64,000 bases of DNA from Rotaria socialis. Its lineage: Eukaryota; Rotifera; Eurotatoria; Philodinida; Philodinidae. The notes under the pieces are model-generated. The model had not been told where the DNA came from, ran no database searches, and saw only the letters and a program-made list of their open reading frames with translations. Position 1 is the first letter of the stretch; each line of letters starts with the position of its first letter. This document shows, piece by piece, positions 1 to 21,724 of the stretch. The DNA lies in contig CAJNYU010001548.1 in the NCBI GenBank assembly GCA_905331475.1, forward strand, positions 44,362-108,361, written 5' to 3'. The position numbers and the translations under genes were made by a program.

Positions 1-490
1 TGCGTCTTATTTTTTCAATTGAACGTCAACAATTGTACTGGACTAATTGACTTTCTTTCTTTCTGCCGCACGCTGGGCAACGGCGAAGCGTCAAAGTTGT
101 TTCATGAGTTAAAATTTCGATGGTGGAGCTTATTGTGTTCGTTGTCACTTAATATACAATGAGAAAATCGTGGAAGTATTTCTTCCAAGCAAATAATTCA
201 TGTATACTTAAACGATATGAATACTAATAATCTTAGAAGAAGAAGGATTTTGTTTTACTAAATGTATTAACCAACTTCACCTTGAGAGCAAAGGGCTTGC
301 TAATCTCTTGTTTCAAAAAGAAAAGAACAGCATCTACATTAAGCTCGATTAACGTTTGAACTATGAGTCGCAAATTTGCATTTACCTATTCTACGTCTTA
401 GGGAAATTGAAAATTACTAATGAATGATTTCTATAAAGTAACTAAGAAAATAGTTCACGCCATTTTAGCGCATCTTCACTATATAATTTT
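1..490. other. Upstream region of the LIM gene, no clear gene
   Basis: No complete gene is visible here. On the + strand around 113-160 one frame reads GGAYCVRCH, which resembles the end of a LIM zinc finger, but no upstream zinc ligands, start codon or splice sites can be matched to it. The rest is AT-rich and presumably holds the promoter and 5' UTR of the LIM gene that follows. Confidence 0.35.
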
Positions 491-3477
491 ATGATTAAAC
501 AGAGTTCAGATTCATTTGTATGTTGGCACTGTGAAAAGAATTTATTAGATAATCGTTATGTAATTCAAGATAATTTTGCTATTTGTTTAAATTGTTTCGA
601 AGAAAAATATTCTAATCATTGTTTTCAATGTAATGAAATTATTGGTATTGAAATGGAAGTAACTATATGCAATAGTAGATACTTTGCTTTCATTATTTTA
701 GTTTAGGGAAGTAGATTCGAAGATAAAACTTGGCACCGCAAATGCTTTAATTGTTCTATTTGTAAACTATCTTTGATAAATAAGAAATTTGCCTATCGAA
801 ATGAAAATTTATATTGTCGTCATTGTTTTATTGATGAATTTGCAGAACGATGCTATCGATGCAATCGTTCATTAGAACCAGGTAGAGAGTTTTCATCAAA
901 AGTAAAAATTTCAATGAAGTTTTTCTTTATCAGGAGAGAAATGTGCACAACATGATAAACAATTATATCATAAATCTTGTTTTGTATGTAACGCCTGTCA
1001 AGAACCTTTAGTTAATGGGAAATTTCGATGTCGAGATCACTATTTCATTTGTCGTTCATGTCAAATGCGTCTCATGGCTATTTATTGTATCAAATGTCAC
1101 AAAGTATGTAATTAAATATTTGTTTTTTTTGTTCTATAAAAATAAGACCGGGATATACATTGTAATTAAAAATACCGATCCTATTGAATTGAACTCTCGA
1201 AGTGAAAATATTTTCATGTTTGATAAAGATTATTTTCTCGCATGTGAACTGTAATAGCTGTTATCGACCATTTTTGGGTTATAAAGAAATTTCTGTGAAA
1301 CTAAAAGAGTCTGTCTTCATGGTCTGGCAGCGCTAAGTTTCGATCCGTACGCTAATATTAACTGAAACATAAAATAAGGCAATTCGGATTTGAAATATTG
1401 TTAATCACAGTTTTTTTGCGTTGAGATATTGAATTTCCAAACAATAGACGTTTGTTGTCAACATAAAAAGCAAATCGAAGTTATTTGAAACTTTCATAAA
1501 AGAATATTTTTTACTACTCAATACTTGAAACTGGGTAAAAAAACAAGCGAAGTAAAATGAGCTGTTTTGTGCTTTTTCAGCTGTGCCGACAACATTTTAC
1601 TACTGTAAAACAGCTAGATTACGTTTAGTTTCGTTTATTTGTAAGAGGCAAACAAATCTGATTTTTCTAGAAATTTTTATTCTTTGACAAGTCACAAAAA
1701 GAATTTTACACGAAATTCAAAATTGTCTGTGAAGAGATAAATGTATAATTAATAGGAATACCTAGGAAGACGGCAAAGTTGGCTTTTCAATCTCTCATTT
1801 ATACGAAAAATAAACATAGGATCCTACTTTTCCTTATTCATGTCTTGCGAGTTCATTTATTCTAAAGATTGTAGGCATCCATAGTGAGAACTCACTTAGC
1901 ACATGACATTTGTTTTTCTTATAGTTCTGTATGATTGTAATTAAAAAAACGTTTTTTTTCCTATTAACAGTTCACCACGTAGAGAGTTCTATGTATTCTT
2001 TCACTGGATTTGAAGGATTATTGATTGAAACCCATCAATCTCTGCTTTTATTTGATTCATATTCTCGAATCAACAAAACAGATTCAAGGCGAGCGACAAA
2101 TGTTTCGTACAATCATACCGTATTAATTATACATCGATATTAAAAATAAGAACTGAATTCACAGTTGTATTCAAAAAATGTCGAATAAAAAAATATGCGT
2201 TACCTGTTTTTTTTTGCAAATGAATTGTATGAAAGGAGTAGTGAAACTAAGCACTATCGAAAATCCGATGATATCTTTGCCAATCAGAACTGATTTCTTA
2301 TAGATTTTTAACTTACTAGCATTTGGAAGCGTACCAGCTTCACAAACGATTAGCGTCAATTCTTCGAAAAACATTGAAGGACGAAATAAAAACTGCCTTG
2401 TATTCTATGAAGGGTTCTGAATAGAAAATTACTTAGTCCAACATGCGTATATCTATTGAATAAGACTCATTGATACTTGTAACAGATTCGATTAAATCAT
2501 CTAACGGCTTTTTTGATTACTATTACACAGATCTTAAATTGAATTTTCAAATAATACATAATCCACTTTGCGGTTATTTTGGGTCTTTTTCTTTCACAAC
2601 AAAATATATTCAAATTACACTGTCTGAGTAACATTATCATAAGAAAGAATGGTTATTGGATACATGGATGATTCATCATCTTCTTCTTTCAGCCAACGAA
2701 TTTCAACTTTATCGATCAATATTTAACAAATGAAATTGTATGATCGATCTTGTTGTTGTTTTTTACCAGAAAATGTTTTCTTTTACTTTCTTCTGTGTTT
2801 TTGTTTTTCTTTCGAAAGAAGTAAAATCTACTGCTTTTAAATTTAAAAATCGCAGTGTCTTGTAAAAAAAATAACTATTGGTATTCTTTTTCAAACACAT
2901 TCGAGCTGCTAAAATCAAGTGTTTAAATAAACAATTTGAGGAAGAAAACCCACATTTGTCCTTCCAACTCTTTCTATTTCTATCAGTTTTTTCATTCAAT
3001 AAGAATTTTTTTGTTTAAATCACTGTTTGATTATGTTGAATAAATCTATATAGTGAAAATAAAATGAGTTATGGTAATTCAAAGTCCTACTTCATGCACT
3101 ACTAGACAAGTTCATACTCAATCTTCGCAGTATCATATGTTTAAGAAAAATTAAATTCAAGTGTGAGCACTTTTAAATCGTATGATGAGAAGAATGTGAA
3201 CAAGAGCAAAACAGATCTACTTACTTCAATATTAATATTCTCTTATTCGAGACCTATCTTTCAATTAATCCTAAATATTAAACAGAAAATAATTTTTCTT
3301 TTTTTCTCTCCATAGGCCATTGAAAACGACGGAGTAGTCTATCATAACCATCCATTTCATAGTGAATGTTTTGTATGTACCAATTGTACTAATCCATTAG
3401 GAAATCAACGTTATGTTGAATATAATAATGATGCTTATTGTTCAAAATGTTCTTCAAGTCTGTTTATTAAAAGTTAA
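491..3477 (+). CDS. FHL: FHL-like LIM-only protein (half LIM plus three LIM domains)
   Basis: Four exons join in frame at 491-658, 707-881, 934-1103 and 3316-3477, giving about 224 residues. The protein is almost entirely zinc-ligand pairs. An N-terminal half LIM (CWHC ... CLNC) is followed by LIM1 (CFQC, WHRKC, CSIC, CRHC), LIM2 (CYRC, YHKSC, CNAC, CRSC) and LIM3 (CIKC, FHSEC, CTNC, CSKC). A half LIM followed by full LIM domains is the hallmark of the FHL family, which are adaptors at muscle Z-discs, focal adhesions and in transcription complexes. Vertebrate FHL proteins carry four and a half LIMs and about 280 residues, so this copy is one LIM short. The last intron (1104-3315) is over 2 kb while the first two are about 50 bp. 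The zinc-ligand spacing stays correct across it, so a skipped exon is unlikely. An AATAAA lies near 3570. The family call is firm; orthology to a single vertebrate FHL is not. Confidence 0.87.
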
Positions 3478-3613
3478 CACCATAATACAAAACGAACTAT
3501 TGAATATTGTCAATTTACTTGTTTGATTTTTTTCCGTTTATTCTCATGAAACCGGCATTTAGCTTCGGAAATAAAAGTTACAATAGTTAATTATTGCAAT
3601 AATTAAAAAGAGA

Positions 3614-3637
3614 CAGAAAGAAAGAAAGAAAGAAAGT
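3614..3637. repeat. (AAAG)n microsatellite
   Basis: About five to six tandem AAAG/GAAA units lie between the convergent 3' ends of the LIM gene and EVI5. Confidence 0.8.
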
Positions 3638-3678
3638 ATTATTTACAAAACATAAGAGAAAAGGCACCACAATGTTGC

Positions 3679-6600
3679 TCATTCAACATGAATTTCATTA
3701 GTGGGCGATGATAGTGTTGGAGACGAAAGCATAGTCGACGAAGAACGACATTGCGTTTTAGTATTATTTGTTGATTGAAATAGGCAAGGTGTTGATTGAC
3801 GAAGATGATGATTAGATTGAAAAGTTAAGGTAGAATAAATACCGGCGGAAGAACTTAAACGTTGATTTTCATGGTTAGATAGTGAAGAAGATAAACTTTC
3901 GTCTTCACTATCTTCATAGTCTATTCGAGTATGATCTGTTGATAGTGATTGTCTACGAGTCATTGGATGCATTAAACGAAGACGCATTACCTTAAATAAT
4001 CAAACGTAGAAATAAGAGCAATTCGTTTTTTTTTCTAGATAAATTTCGAGTACAATGAAAAAAAAGATATTAATTAGCGAAATAGCATTTTATTCTCATT
4101 ATATTTACTTTGTAGAACATAGCAAACCTATATTTTCAATAGGTAATGAATTGCTACGTTTTAAGTAGTATAGTTCTGACTGTAACAAATAACTAATTAT
4201 CCGTAACGTAAAATATGCATATTTAAATACAAACCTCGTCTTGCATTTCAAGGAGCTTCTCTTGTATATCTCTATCGCCCATGATTTGACTACGAGTAAT
4301 TAGTTCTTGATTCTATATTAAATGGACGTAAAAAAAAAGAAAAATTATTAATGCGGAAAATTTTTCGTTTTACTTGAACTTCAAGTTCAGCTATTCTTTG
4401 ACGTAGATCACCTAGGGCTTGAGTATTTTCTGCTTCTCGAATACGTAACATCATGGAGTCTTCTTTTTGCTGAAAAATAAAGACAAACGATTGATGAGAG
4501 AGCATTTCTTTGTCTTCATGCTTACTCTCAACACTCCATCGGTTATTTGGTTTCTAATTTCATTTAATTGTGAACGTAATTCATTCTCACGTACTCGACT
4601 TTGATCAAGTTCATGACGTATGCGTTGCATTTCGTCGTCTTGCCGTTTTATTTGATTATGTAAAACTTGTTTTTGCGTTTCAATATCCATAAGTTTTTGT
4701 GAAAGAAGTTTATTTTCACAATCGGTTTGCGCTTCACGCATTTTCAATGCTATTAATTCATGCGCTATTAAATCGTATGCATCATGATTGACACTGATGT
4801 TGTTTGTTTCTCGAGCGATTTTACATGTACTATCATGTAATTGCCATTCACGATTTAGATCAGCTATACGTTGTCGGAGTTCATTCAAATTTACTTGAGC
4901 TTCAGCATCCCGCATTTTTACTAGAGTTAATTCTTCTTGCAATGATGCTAGTTCGGAATTTGGCGTCGATTGTAACCGACGGTTTTCCTTAAGAGATTAG
5001 CGAGAGAGAAAATATTATATAACAATAGAAAAATGTCTAATAAACTTACTGCGCTCAATCTATTAACTGTTTCTTGAAGTATTTCTAATTCATTATCGTC
5101 GGATTCAGCTATAAAATCGGATGAATCTCTAGTTTTCGTTTGCGCATAATTATTATTATTATGATTATTATTGTTGGTATCCGTGTTCAAATGATTGAGC
5201 TCTTCAATTTGTTTTTTCAAAGTACAATTTTCACGTTTCAACAGATAAGATTCTTCGGCGCACTGTGCATTCAATACTTGACCTTCAATCAGTCGATTGG
5301 CAAGTGTAACACTTTCCTTTGAAATAATCGAAAAAACCGAAACATACAAACGACTGTTTTATTTTAATATATTATGTAGTTATAGAAAAAACAAATTACT
5401 CCTTACTTTTTCTAAATTTTCAACTCGTTGCTTCAATAAACGATTTTCATTTCGTAGTTTCTATTTAAAAGAAAAGAAACAGTAACAACAAACATGAATA
5501 ACGAACACGAACGCGACTCGTTCAAAACAAAGCAATTAATCTAAAGTACATACACGAATTTCAATTTGTTTTTCTTGTTCTTCTTTACGAATAATGCTGT
5601 ACTCTTTTTCTAATCTTATATTGAATAAAAAAAAGATGGAACAACATTTACAATAAACTTAATATAATCAGCATAATCATTCATTTACTTACTTTTTCAT
5701 TTTTTTCCCATTATATTCCAGTGTAAATGCGCGTTGAAATAGTGCTTCATGATTTATTTCATCTTTAAGGGGTATTTCCTTTTGAAAATACTAAAATATA
5801 ATTAATGACAGGTTGATTAATAGTCTTCTTCTGTTTTTTTTTCTTTTTGAATGGTGCAATATGATTGGTATCTTATGAAAGCCAAACGTGCACTTATTTA
5901 TAGACAACAAGGCCATAAAATTGAATCACATAATCAAAGGCAAGAGTTTCGAATGAAAATGTACATATATCACTCAATGATTTCTCTAACACCTTGCGGG
6001 TGAGTAGATTACCGTTATGCAAGCAAATACCTTTTTGTTCCTCGCAATAGTTAAAATGGCTATTTTTTCAAGTTTTATTTTATTTTTTATTCTGTTCAGA
6101 GAATTCTTCTTCGTTTTTTTTCTTCTTCAGGATATTTATTGTTATGAAACTTACGGATGTAACAGCGGACACAGAACCTTGAACAGATTTCAAAGTTTGA
6201 GCACAGTGTTCGGCTAGACGATCTTGAACTGCGTGTAAACGACGATCCATGCGTATAAATCAATGTACGTTGATGAAGCGCAGGGATCGATGCGGATGCC
6301 TATTTTTTCTCTTTTTTGTGAGTTGCAAATGTCTCCACCCTCGTTTGGACAGAACAAAACGCGTACACACACATACAACATGAAACCACTGCGGCAGCGG
6401 TGGTGTCATTTTATTCTCTCTTTCTCTTCTCTCGTTTTTTCTCCCTCTCTTTTTTTATTCTATACCTCCACGAGTCGAAATCTATACGTGCGTACACAAC
6501 TGACTTGATTGAGTGCGCATATATATATATATATATATAATATAGCGAAAATTCATAGGTTCTTATTATTTTCTTTCTTTTTTTATTGCGAAGCTATGCT

Positions 6601-8312
6601 TTTCGTTTTGAAAAATAACATATCACTATTTGGAAGGTGTAAAAAAGACGAAAGAATACACACAATGATATGACAAACAGCTGACGCACTAGTCTAAACA
6701 CCGCCGCCGCCGACTCATCTATTACGTCTTTGTGAAAGAAAGAAAAAAGGATGGACTATACACACATATATACAAATGACGATAGCTGCTCGATTGATTA
6801 TGAAATGCACGTATGCATATGTAAGTTACTCTTTTCTTTCGAAACAATGTTCAAAAGGTTACCTTAAGCATATCTTCCATCGATAAAAGCATTAATTCAT
6901 CTTGATGCATTTCAAGTAGAGCAATACTAATACGAAAGATCATTTCCATACCCTTCGTTTATAAATATACAAAAAGAAGAAAGAAAAAAAATGAAAATGT
7001 CAAACATTTGAATTTTTCGTTTATTGAATAACCTACCTCACTTAAAAATAGATCCATTGTACGACAAACAATATTGAATGGCAGTTGTGTTGTAAATAAA
7101 GTTAAAAACCAACTCGACGCATACATAGATATATTCATAGTCTCCGCTTGAAAATGCCGATAAAGTTCAGGGAGAAATTCCTAAGAAAAATAATTGTTTA
7201 AAAAACATTTTAATATTAAAATACACATGAACAACTCACGTACTTGAATCATATATTCAAGTTGATACATGTGCAGAGCTAAATGGTACATATCAGATTT
7301 ATACATTTTCCGCATTGAATAATCTTGCATAATCGATACTAATACAGCAAAGGCTTCTTCTTCGGGCATCTATCATAGAAAGAAAGAACAATATATAATC
7401 CTCCATCAAAGATAAAAACGTTTCTTGATTTAACTGACATGCATAAGTAAAAGACCGACAATAAAACCAATACCTTGACAATAGCCGACTTCACGATCGT
7501 ATAATGAATAAGCCTGCAGTAAAAAAGCAAAAACATCAATAGTATATTTCTATCTAATCATACATTTTTACATTCTAACCTTAATTACATTAAATAGACT
7601 TTCTTGTCCAAGACCATGTTTTTCCTTAAAAAGTTCATGTTCAGGATATGTTCTTGTTATATCTCGTTGGATAACTTTTTCACATGGTGAAGCCATTTTG
7701 ATTAATTGAATATATTTAAGTTTAGCATTTGATGTTTCAACTTTAGTTAAACATTGCCAAAGCAATGGACGAAAATGAACTGGAACACCAGCTCGAATTA
7801 AATTCTACATTATAATTACAAAAAAAAGATATTTGATTGTCGAATTTTAAATAATCAAATATACTTTTATCCATGTCGGATTTTGTTTCATATATGTTGA
7901 CCAATTATTGATTAATTTATTCCATATCATCCATTCGTTTTCAGAGTTATCTGGAATAAATATTTACTTATGATAAAACGATCAATTTTTCATTTTCATT
8001 GAAAATTATTATACCATTACCATCAATAGTTAAATGACTCAGATCACTAGAAATTGAATCTTGTTGTCCTTGCTTATGATGTAATTCATATGAATGTATA
8101 TTGACTGTTGGGTTGAGAGTTGCGCTTGCGGGTGATTTCAAATCATATTCAATACGCCTTCGAGCCAAACGACAAAAAAAGAGATCATATGAGAAATTGA
8201 AGTAGTTTGAAATGAATAGGAAAAATAAAATTATAATATCTAGTTACCGATTCTCTTCTTCAAGCCTTTTCAATAATTCAATTTGTTCATTAGTCATATC
8301 AGGCAAATCCAT
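3679..8312 (-). CDS. EVI5: EVI5-like Rab GTPase-activating protein (TBC domain plus long coiled coil)
   Basis: Sixteen exons read on the minus strand: 8312-8248, 8157-8015, 7950-7865, 7805-7580, 7513-7439, 7369-7244, 7180-7037, 6952-6863, 5790-5693, 5614-5554, 5460-5407, 5316-5050, 4987-4526, 4469-4374, 4312-4235 and 3990-3679. They give about 793 residues, close to vertebrate EVI5 (about 810). The N-terminus ([20 protein letters not shown]) and TBC core ([34 protein letters not shown]) match EVI5, including the R-finger (IxxDxxRT) and Q-finger (YCQG). The C-terminal half is a coiled coil with EVI5-type repeats ([12 protein letters not shown]; [20 protein letters not shown]), ending in an acidic Ser-rich tail. 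EVI5 acts on Rab11/Rab35-type GTPases in recycling and cytokinesis. One splice junction (exon 3 to 4) is off by a single base; see findings. All other junctions keep phase. Family identity is very secure. Confidence 0.93.
6155..6250 (-). CDS. EVI5: Candidate alternative first exon of EVI5 (TBC-less isoform)
   Basis: This exon lies inside the 1.07 kb intron between the last TBC exon (ending 6863) and the first coiled-coil exon (starting 5790). On the minus strand an ATG at 6250 opens 32 codons ([16 protein letters not shown] and so on) and ends exactly at a strong donor, GTAAGTTT, in phase 0. The next exon also begins in phase 0 (YFQKEIPL). A TGA lies three codons upstream of the ATG with no AG between, so it cannot be an internal cassette exon and reads as a first exon. 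The isoform would have about 507 residues: a short amphipathic head plus the whole coiled coil, without the GAP domain. No transcript evidence is available here. Confidence 0.6.
6251..6862 (-). promoter_or_regulatory. Possible internal EVI5 promoter region
   Basis: This stretch lies immediately upstream of the alternative first exon. It contains an (AT)n run around 6515-6542 and a GC-rich patch (CCGCCGCCGCCG) near 6700, which stands out against the AT-rich surroundings. No defined promoter element can be proven; the call follows from the first exon downstream. Confidence 0.3.
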
Positions 8313-9629
8313 GGCGGATGTTTCTGTCAGGTTTAGTTAATGCATTAAGCTCTCTGAAGTGACAAAAATGACGATATATATATATACAGAATAATAACAA
8401 ATTATTTAATATGTATGTATTTATGTATAAATATATTAGTGGAATAAATCGGTGCCCTAAAATGTGTAGGTGACATCATTAATGTCTACATACGAACATA
8501 AGCAATCGAATATATGATTAGGCGTTGTCAGGTTTTTCCTTTCCTTTTCTATTCTGTTCTCTTTTTCTTTCTTTAGCTAAAACTATGAATTAAATTTGAT
8601 GTATAATATGTTGGATTATTTTTTCAGGCAAATATGTATATCTGTGTTTCTAATTGTTCTTCTTTTTTTACACGTTAGTCACGTGCTCAGTTAAAATACT
8701 GATCGTTCTGCATAGAAAGAAAATTGTTATTTGTGGCGCATAATAAACAAACTACTATACAGTCACATAAGTTATGAATAAATACTCGATTGTATTGTTT
8801 ATTTGAAGATCTGCTAGACTCAAAATAATAACATATGCGTATACATTTTTTCTCTAATGGAAAAGCGATTTATTGACCGTTTTGAAATCGGAATTTAAAT
8901 AAAGAAAAACAAACTTGAGTGTCAAATGATTTGTCAATATATTTCATCAAGCTTAAACATCCCTACCGTAATAGAATGGGCAACGAAGAGAAGAAAAACA
9001 ACGAGAAACTTACTTGCTTCCATGTTATTCCTTTTTTTCTCTACTATTTACTTTCAAACAATGCGTCGTGTTTCAGTTCTTTTCATTCCTTTACCTGAAA
9101 GAGCCTAGCTAATGCTCGTATCATGGCAATTCTTTGTCTTATTTCCTCTTTTATGTTTGCACTACCAGCAAAAAATAAAAAAGCAAACGGAGCGAAGCAA
9201 GAAAAAAGAAACGACACGTTTGTATGAATAGATAGAATTTCTAAGCAACAAGAAAAACTCATTGACCACCTTCGACTGGCGTTCTTTTGAGAATGTAGTG
9301 CTGAATAAAAAAGAACAACGACATTAGTCAACCACTAGGGTATTTGTAGTGTTCGTTCGTAGAAAAAGAATACTCGTTAATGTGCTTACCTTTCAAGGCT
9401 CAGTATGTTAATTATACCTTTTAGTATTATGTTGTTTTGATAATTATTATCAACTATATTATCTTCATCATTTTTTGTTTACTAACACGAATCACATCAT
9501 CGAAAAAGGTGCATCTGCTTAGCGTTTTCTTTTTATTATTACTTCAAAAAAAAATCTTTCAAAAAAAATCCCAATTTCAGTGTTAAATTATTAGTTATAC
9601 AGTAAAAAGATAAGAATTGAAATAAATTT
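8313..9629. other. Intergenic, no gene recognised
   Basis: This is the 5' flank of EVI5 and the 3' flank of the hydrolase gene, both on the minus strand. Open frames here (8926-9108 on +, 9083-9331 on -) have low-complexity, non-coding-like composition and no splice partners. Confidence 0.5.
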
Positions 9630-11349
9630 TTATTGATAAAGTTTTGTTGAATAAATAAAACCGACAAGACTAATGATGAACAGAATCGAATGAATTGGAT
9701 ATTCGAATCCGCAACCATGTGGTATACCATTTTTTGGTTGTTCAGGTAAAGCAACACCAATACCACCATGATGTGCTGCTCGATCGAGTAGTAATCGCTG
9801 TTGTTGAACAAATCGTCGTGCATGGAATGCATGATACACACATGTTATTGCTCGACGAAGTCCACTGAGAGTAAAATTCTATTAGTAAATATTCGAAGTA
9901 AATAAATAAATAATACTCTTACTTTAAACATCCAATTAATATCACAGTATTCATAGTTACATGTATTCCGAGTGATTCGCCTTTTATTACACCGAAACAA
10001 GCTAATAGAACGTACAATGTTATACCGGAAAATAAACCCTTGAATAAGAAATTTTTATCTACTAGAATATTTCGTATAAGAAAATGCTCTTACATATATT
10101 AGTCCAACAAAATTATACATAAAACAATGTGTACGATGTTGACAACATTGTTCAAGTGCTTGAATTTCTGTTTTATATTCTGCCGGAATTTCCCGTTTAA
10201 CTTTAGATGAATCATTTTTTCGCACTGATTCAAATAGATCTATTTCAATTTAAAAAATTAAATAAAACTCTATCCTATAAGCATAAGTCATCGTATACCG
10301 AATAATTCCTCGTTAATTTCTTTTGCACATTCGCCTGGTAAACCATGTCCTGCATGCTCAAGTTTAACGAGTCGACAGCCAAGTGTCTATAATAACATTG
10401 AATAAAAGAGAAAGAAAATTTTGCACTGTTTTCTTTTCTCGATAGACGCAGACTTTTTGAATAATATATGAATTCGCTTCTCGTACAAGTCGATCTTCTG
10501 TTCCAACCATTATTAAACAATCAAATGGTGCATAACGAATTTTAAGTAAATCAGCATAACTAACATAATGTCGTTGAACAGCTAACATGTGTCCTAGTAT
10601 ACCAATGAGTTTTGGTGGAGTACGTTTTCTAAATCTTTCAGTATGATAATTATAAAAGATCTAAGATGATGAAGGGAGAAAACGAAAAGTTTCGGATATG
10701 TAAAAAAATTTTCTTATCGAACTTTTCTTTTTTCCGGATCATTAAGAATTTTTGGGCCATAAAGCATTGTAATAGCATTTTCAATAAGTAAATGTTCATC
10801 ACGTATGACTAAAGAACGTAGTATATGGCGAACACCAACAAATGGTGCACGACCAGCAAGACCACCAGCGTGTGTTGCCAATAAAGTCAATGAAAGCACT
10901 CTTTCCGGGGCTAATAAAGCAAATTCAAGTGAAATCATACCACCCATTGATACACCGATAACATGACATTTTGGCCATTTTAAATGATCTATAAGTGCAA
11001 GAGCATCTTTAGCCATTTGTGTTGTCGTATATTCAAATGTAAATGGAGATGACGAACGACCACAACCACGATTATCATAACTAACGCACTAAATAGAAGG
11101 TACGAATTCGTTTACAACTTTTAATGAATAAAATTATTTACTTGATAGTCTGGTTGTTGACCAAAGAATTCCGTCTAAATAAAGATTACTAATTTTTAAA
11201 AATTTCAACGCTGAACATACTTGACAACTCCAGGCACCACCATCAGTCAGTAGGCCCATAATAAATAAAATTTTGATTTGTCCAGAACCATGAATTTCAT
11301 AGTACAGTTCTAGATTTTGATTAAAAGCTGATAGTTTAACGTGAGGCAT
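9630..11349 (-). CDS. Alpha/beta hydrolase with hydrophobic C-terminal extension
   Basis: Eight exons on the minus strand keep phase throughout: 11349-11221, 11174-11142, 11088-10723, 10660-10454, 10386-10299, 10239-10094, 10038-9923 and 9864-9630. They give 439 residues. The first about 270 residues are a standard alpha/beta hydrolase fold: an HGSG oxyanion-region motif near residue 20, SYDNRGCGRS, a nucleophile elbow GVSMGG, an acid in MVGTEDRLV, and the catalytic His in EHAGHG. Unlike a plain soluble hydrolase, the protein continues for about 150 residues with three hydrophobic stretches (around FVGLIYGLFSGITLYVLLA, VTMNTVILIGCL and ILFIISLVGFIYS). That implies membrane anchoring, probably on the ER or an endomembrane. 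Substrate cannot be read from the sequence; ABHD-type lipid or ester hydrolysis is the general family role. Confidence 0.85.
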
Positions 11350-12495
11350 ATTTTTTATTTAGATTTATCTTATTCTTACATAAGTTGATTGCTATTTTTA
11401 CAGTTTACAGGTTTATTTTGACTGATAAAAAAAGATTTCTATTGGACGTATTTTGTCTCTATCAAAAGCATTGTCATATATATATATATATATAGGGGGA
11501 CATAGTTGTCTCAATAATTCAGTCAATACCATTCCACATTTATTGATTGGATTTCAATCAATTGTAAAATGAGATCCGTTTTTTTTTCAAGTGATCAAAA
11601 TTCGATCAAGAATGATTAAAAATGACATTATAAATGGGTAATTTACATCATTTTCTGTTGAATATTTTCTATTGCCATTGAAATTGTACGTGATTCTTTT
11701 TATAATGTCAAACGAATTATAGAACCGCTTAAAATTATAATATCAAGGTAATAGTGACTTTTTTCTGTCGTGACGAATACCTAAATCAAATGTAAATAGT
11801 GATTTAGATAATCAATATATTCTCTTATATCGAATGTACTCCGTGTCAAAAATTCACTGTCGGAATATGTATGAAATCCATCAGAAAAATAAAAATAAAA
11901 ATTCATAATTCTGAAACCCTAATAGAAACGTTCTTGAAGGCCTTCGTGAGAAGGTCATGTACACGTAGCCATTTATAGTATGATTCAGATGTTTCCATTG
12001 TTTCGCAATAAATTTGATGCATCACAAAACTCTAAGATTTAGGTTTTGTTCCAGAAAACTAAAGCTCATAGTTCATTGATGAAATCTTGATATAGAGAAT
12101 TTTGTTTGCGAATTGAATTCAATATTCTGCATTACACAAAAAAATCAACAATCCATGTTCTTAAAATAATAATGTACGCAGAGTATATCGTTATGAACAA
12201 TTTGTAAGGTTCAAATGTTGTCTAATACATTAGCAATCGAGCAAAAAATGACGTCATGTTACTTTAAAAATAGTAGTAAAAGCAACACTACGCACATTTG
12301 AAGAATTTCAATGGATTCTTGAGATGATAGATATGAATTGGATTTATTTTTATATTGGTAATTGATTTTTCTATTAAACATAACAAATCTTTTTTTCTCA
12401 TAAATGATTGTATGATTTTTCTATAGAAATAGATTGAACAAATATTTGCTTTACAAACATGAAATTTTATTTATATACAAAAGAGAGACTAGTTA
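11350..12495. other. Intergenic, no gene recognised
   Basis: AT-rich sequence between the hydrolase start and the ULK4 stop. It has a short (TA)n run near 11475-11493 and TTTATT near 12466 (AATAAA on the minus strand), a likely ULK4 polyadenylation signal. No coding frame is supported. Confidence 0.5.
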
Positions 12496-21724
<9,229 letters not shown>

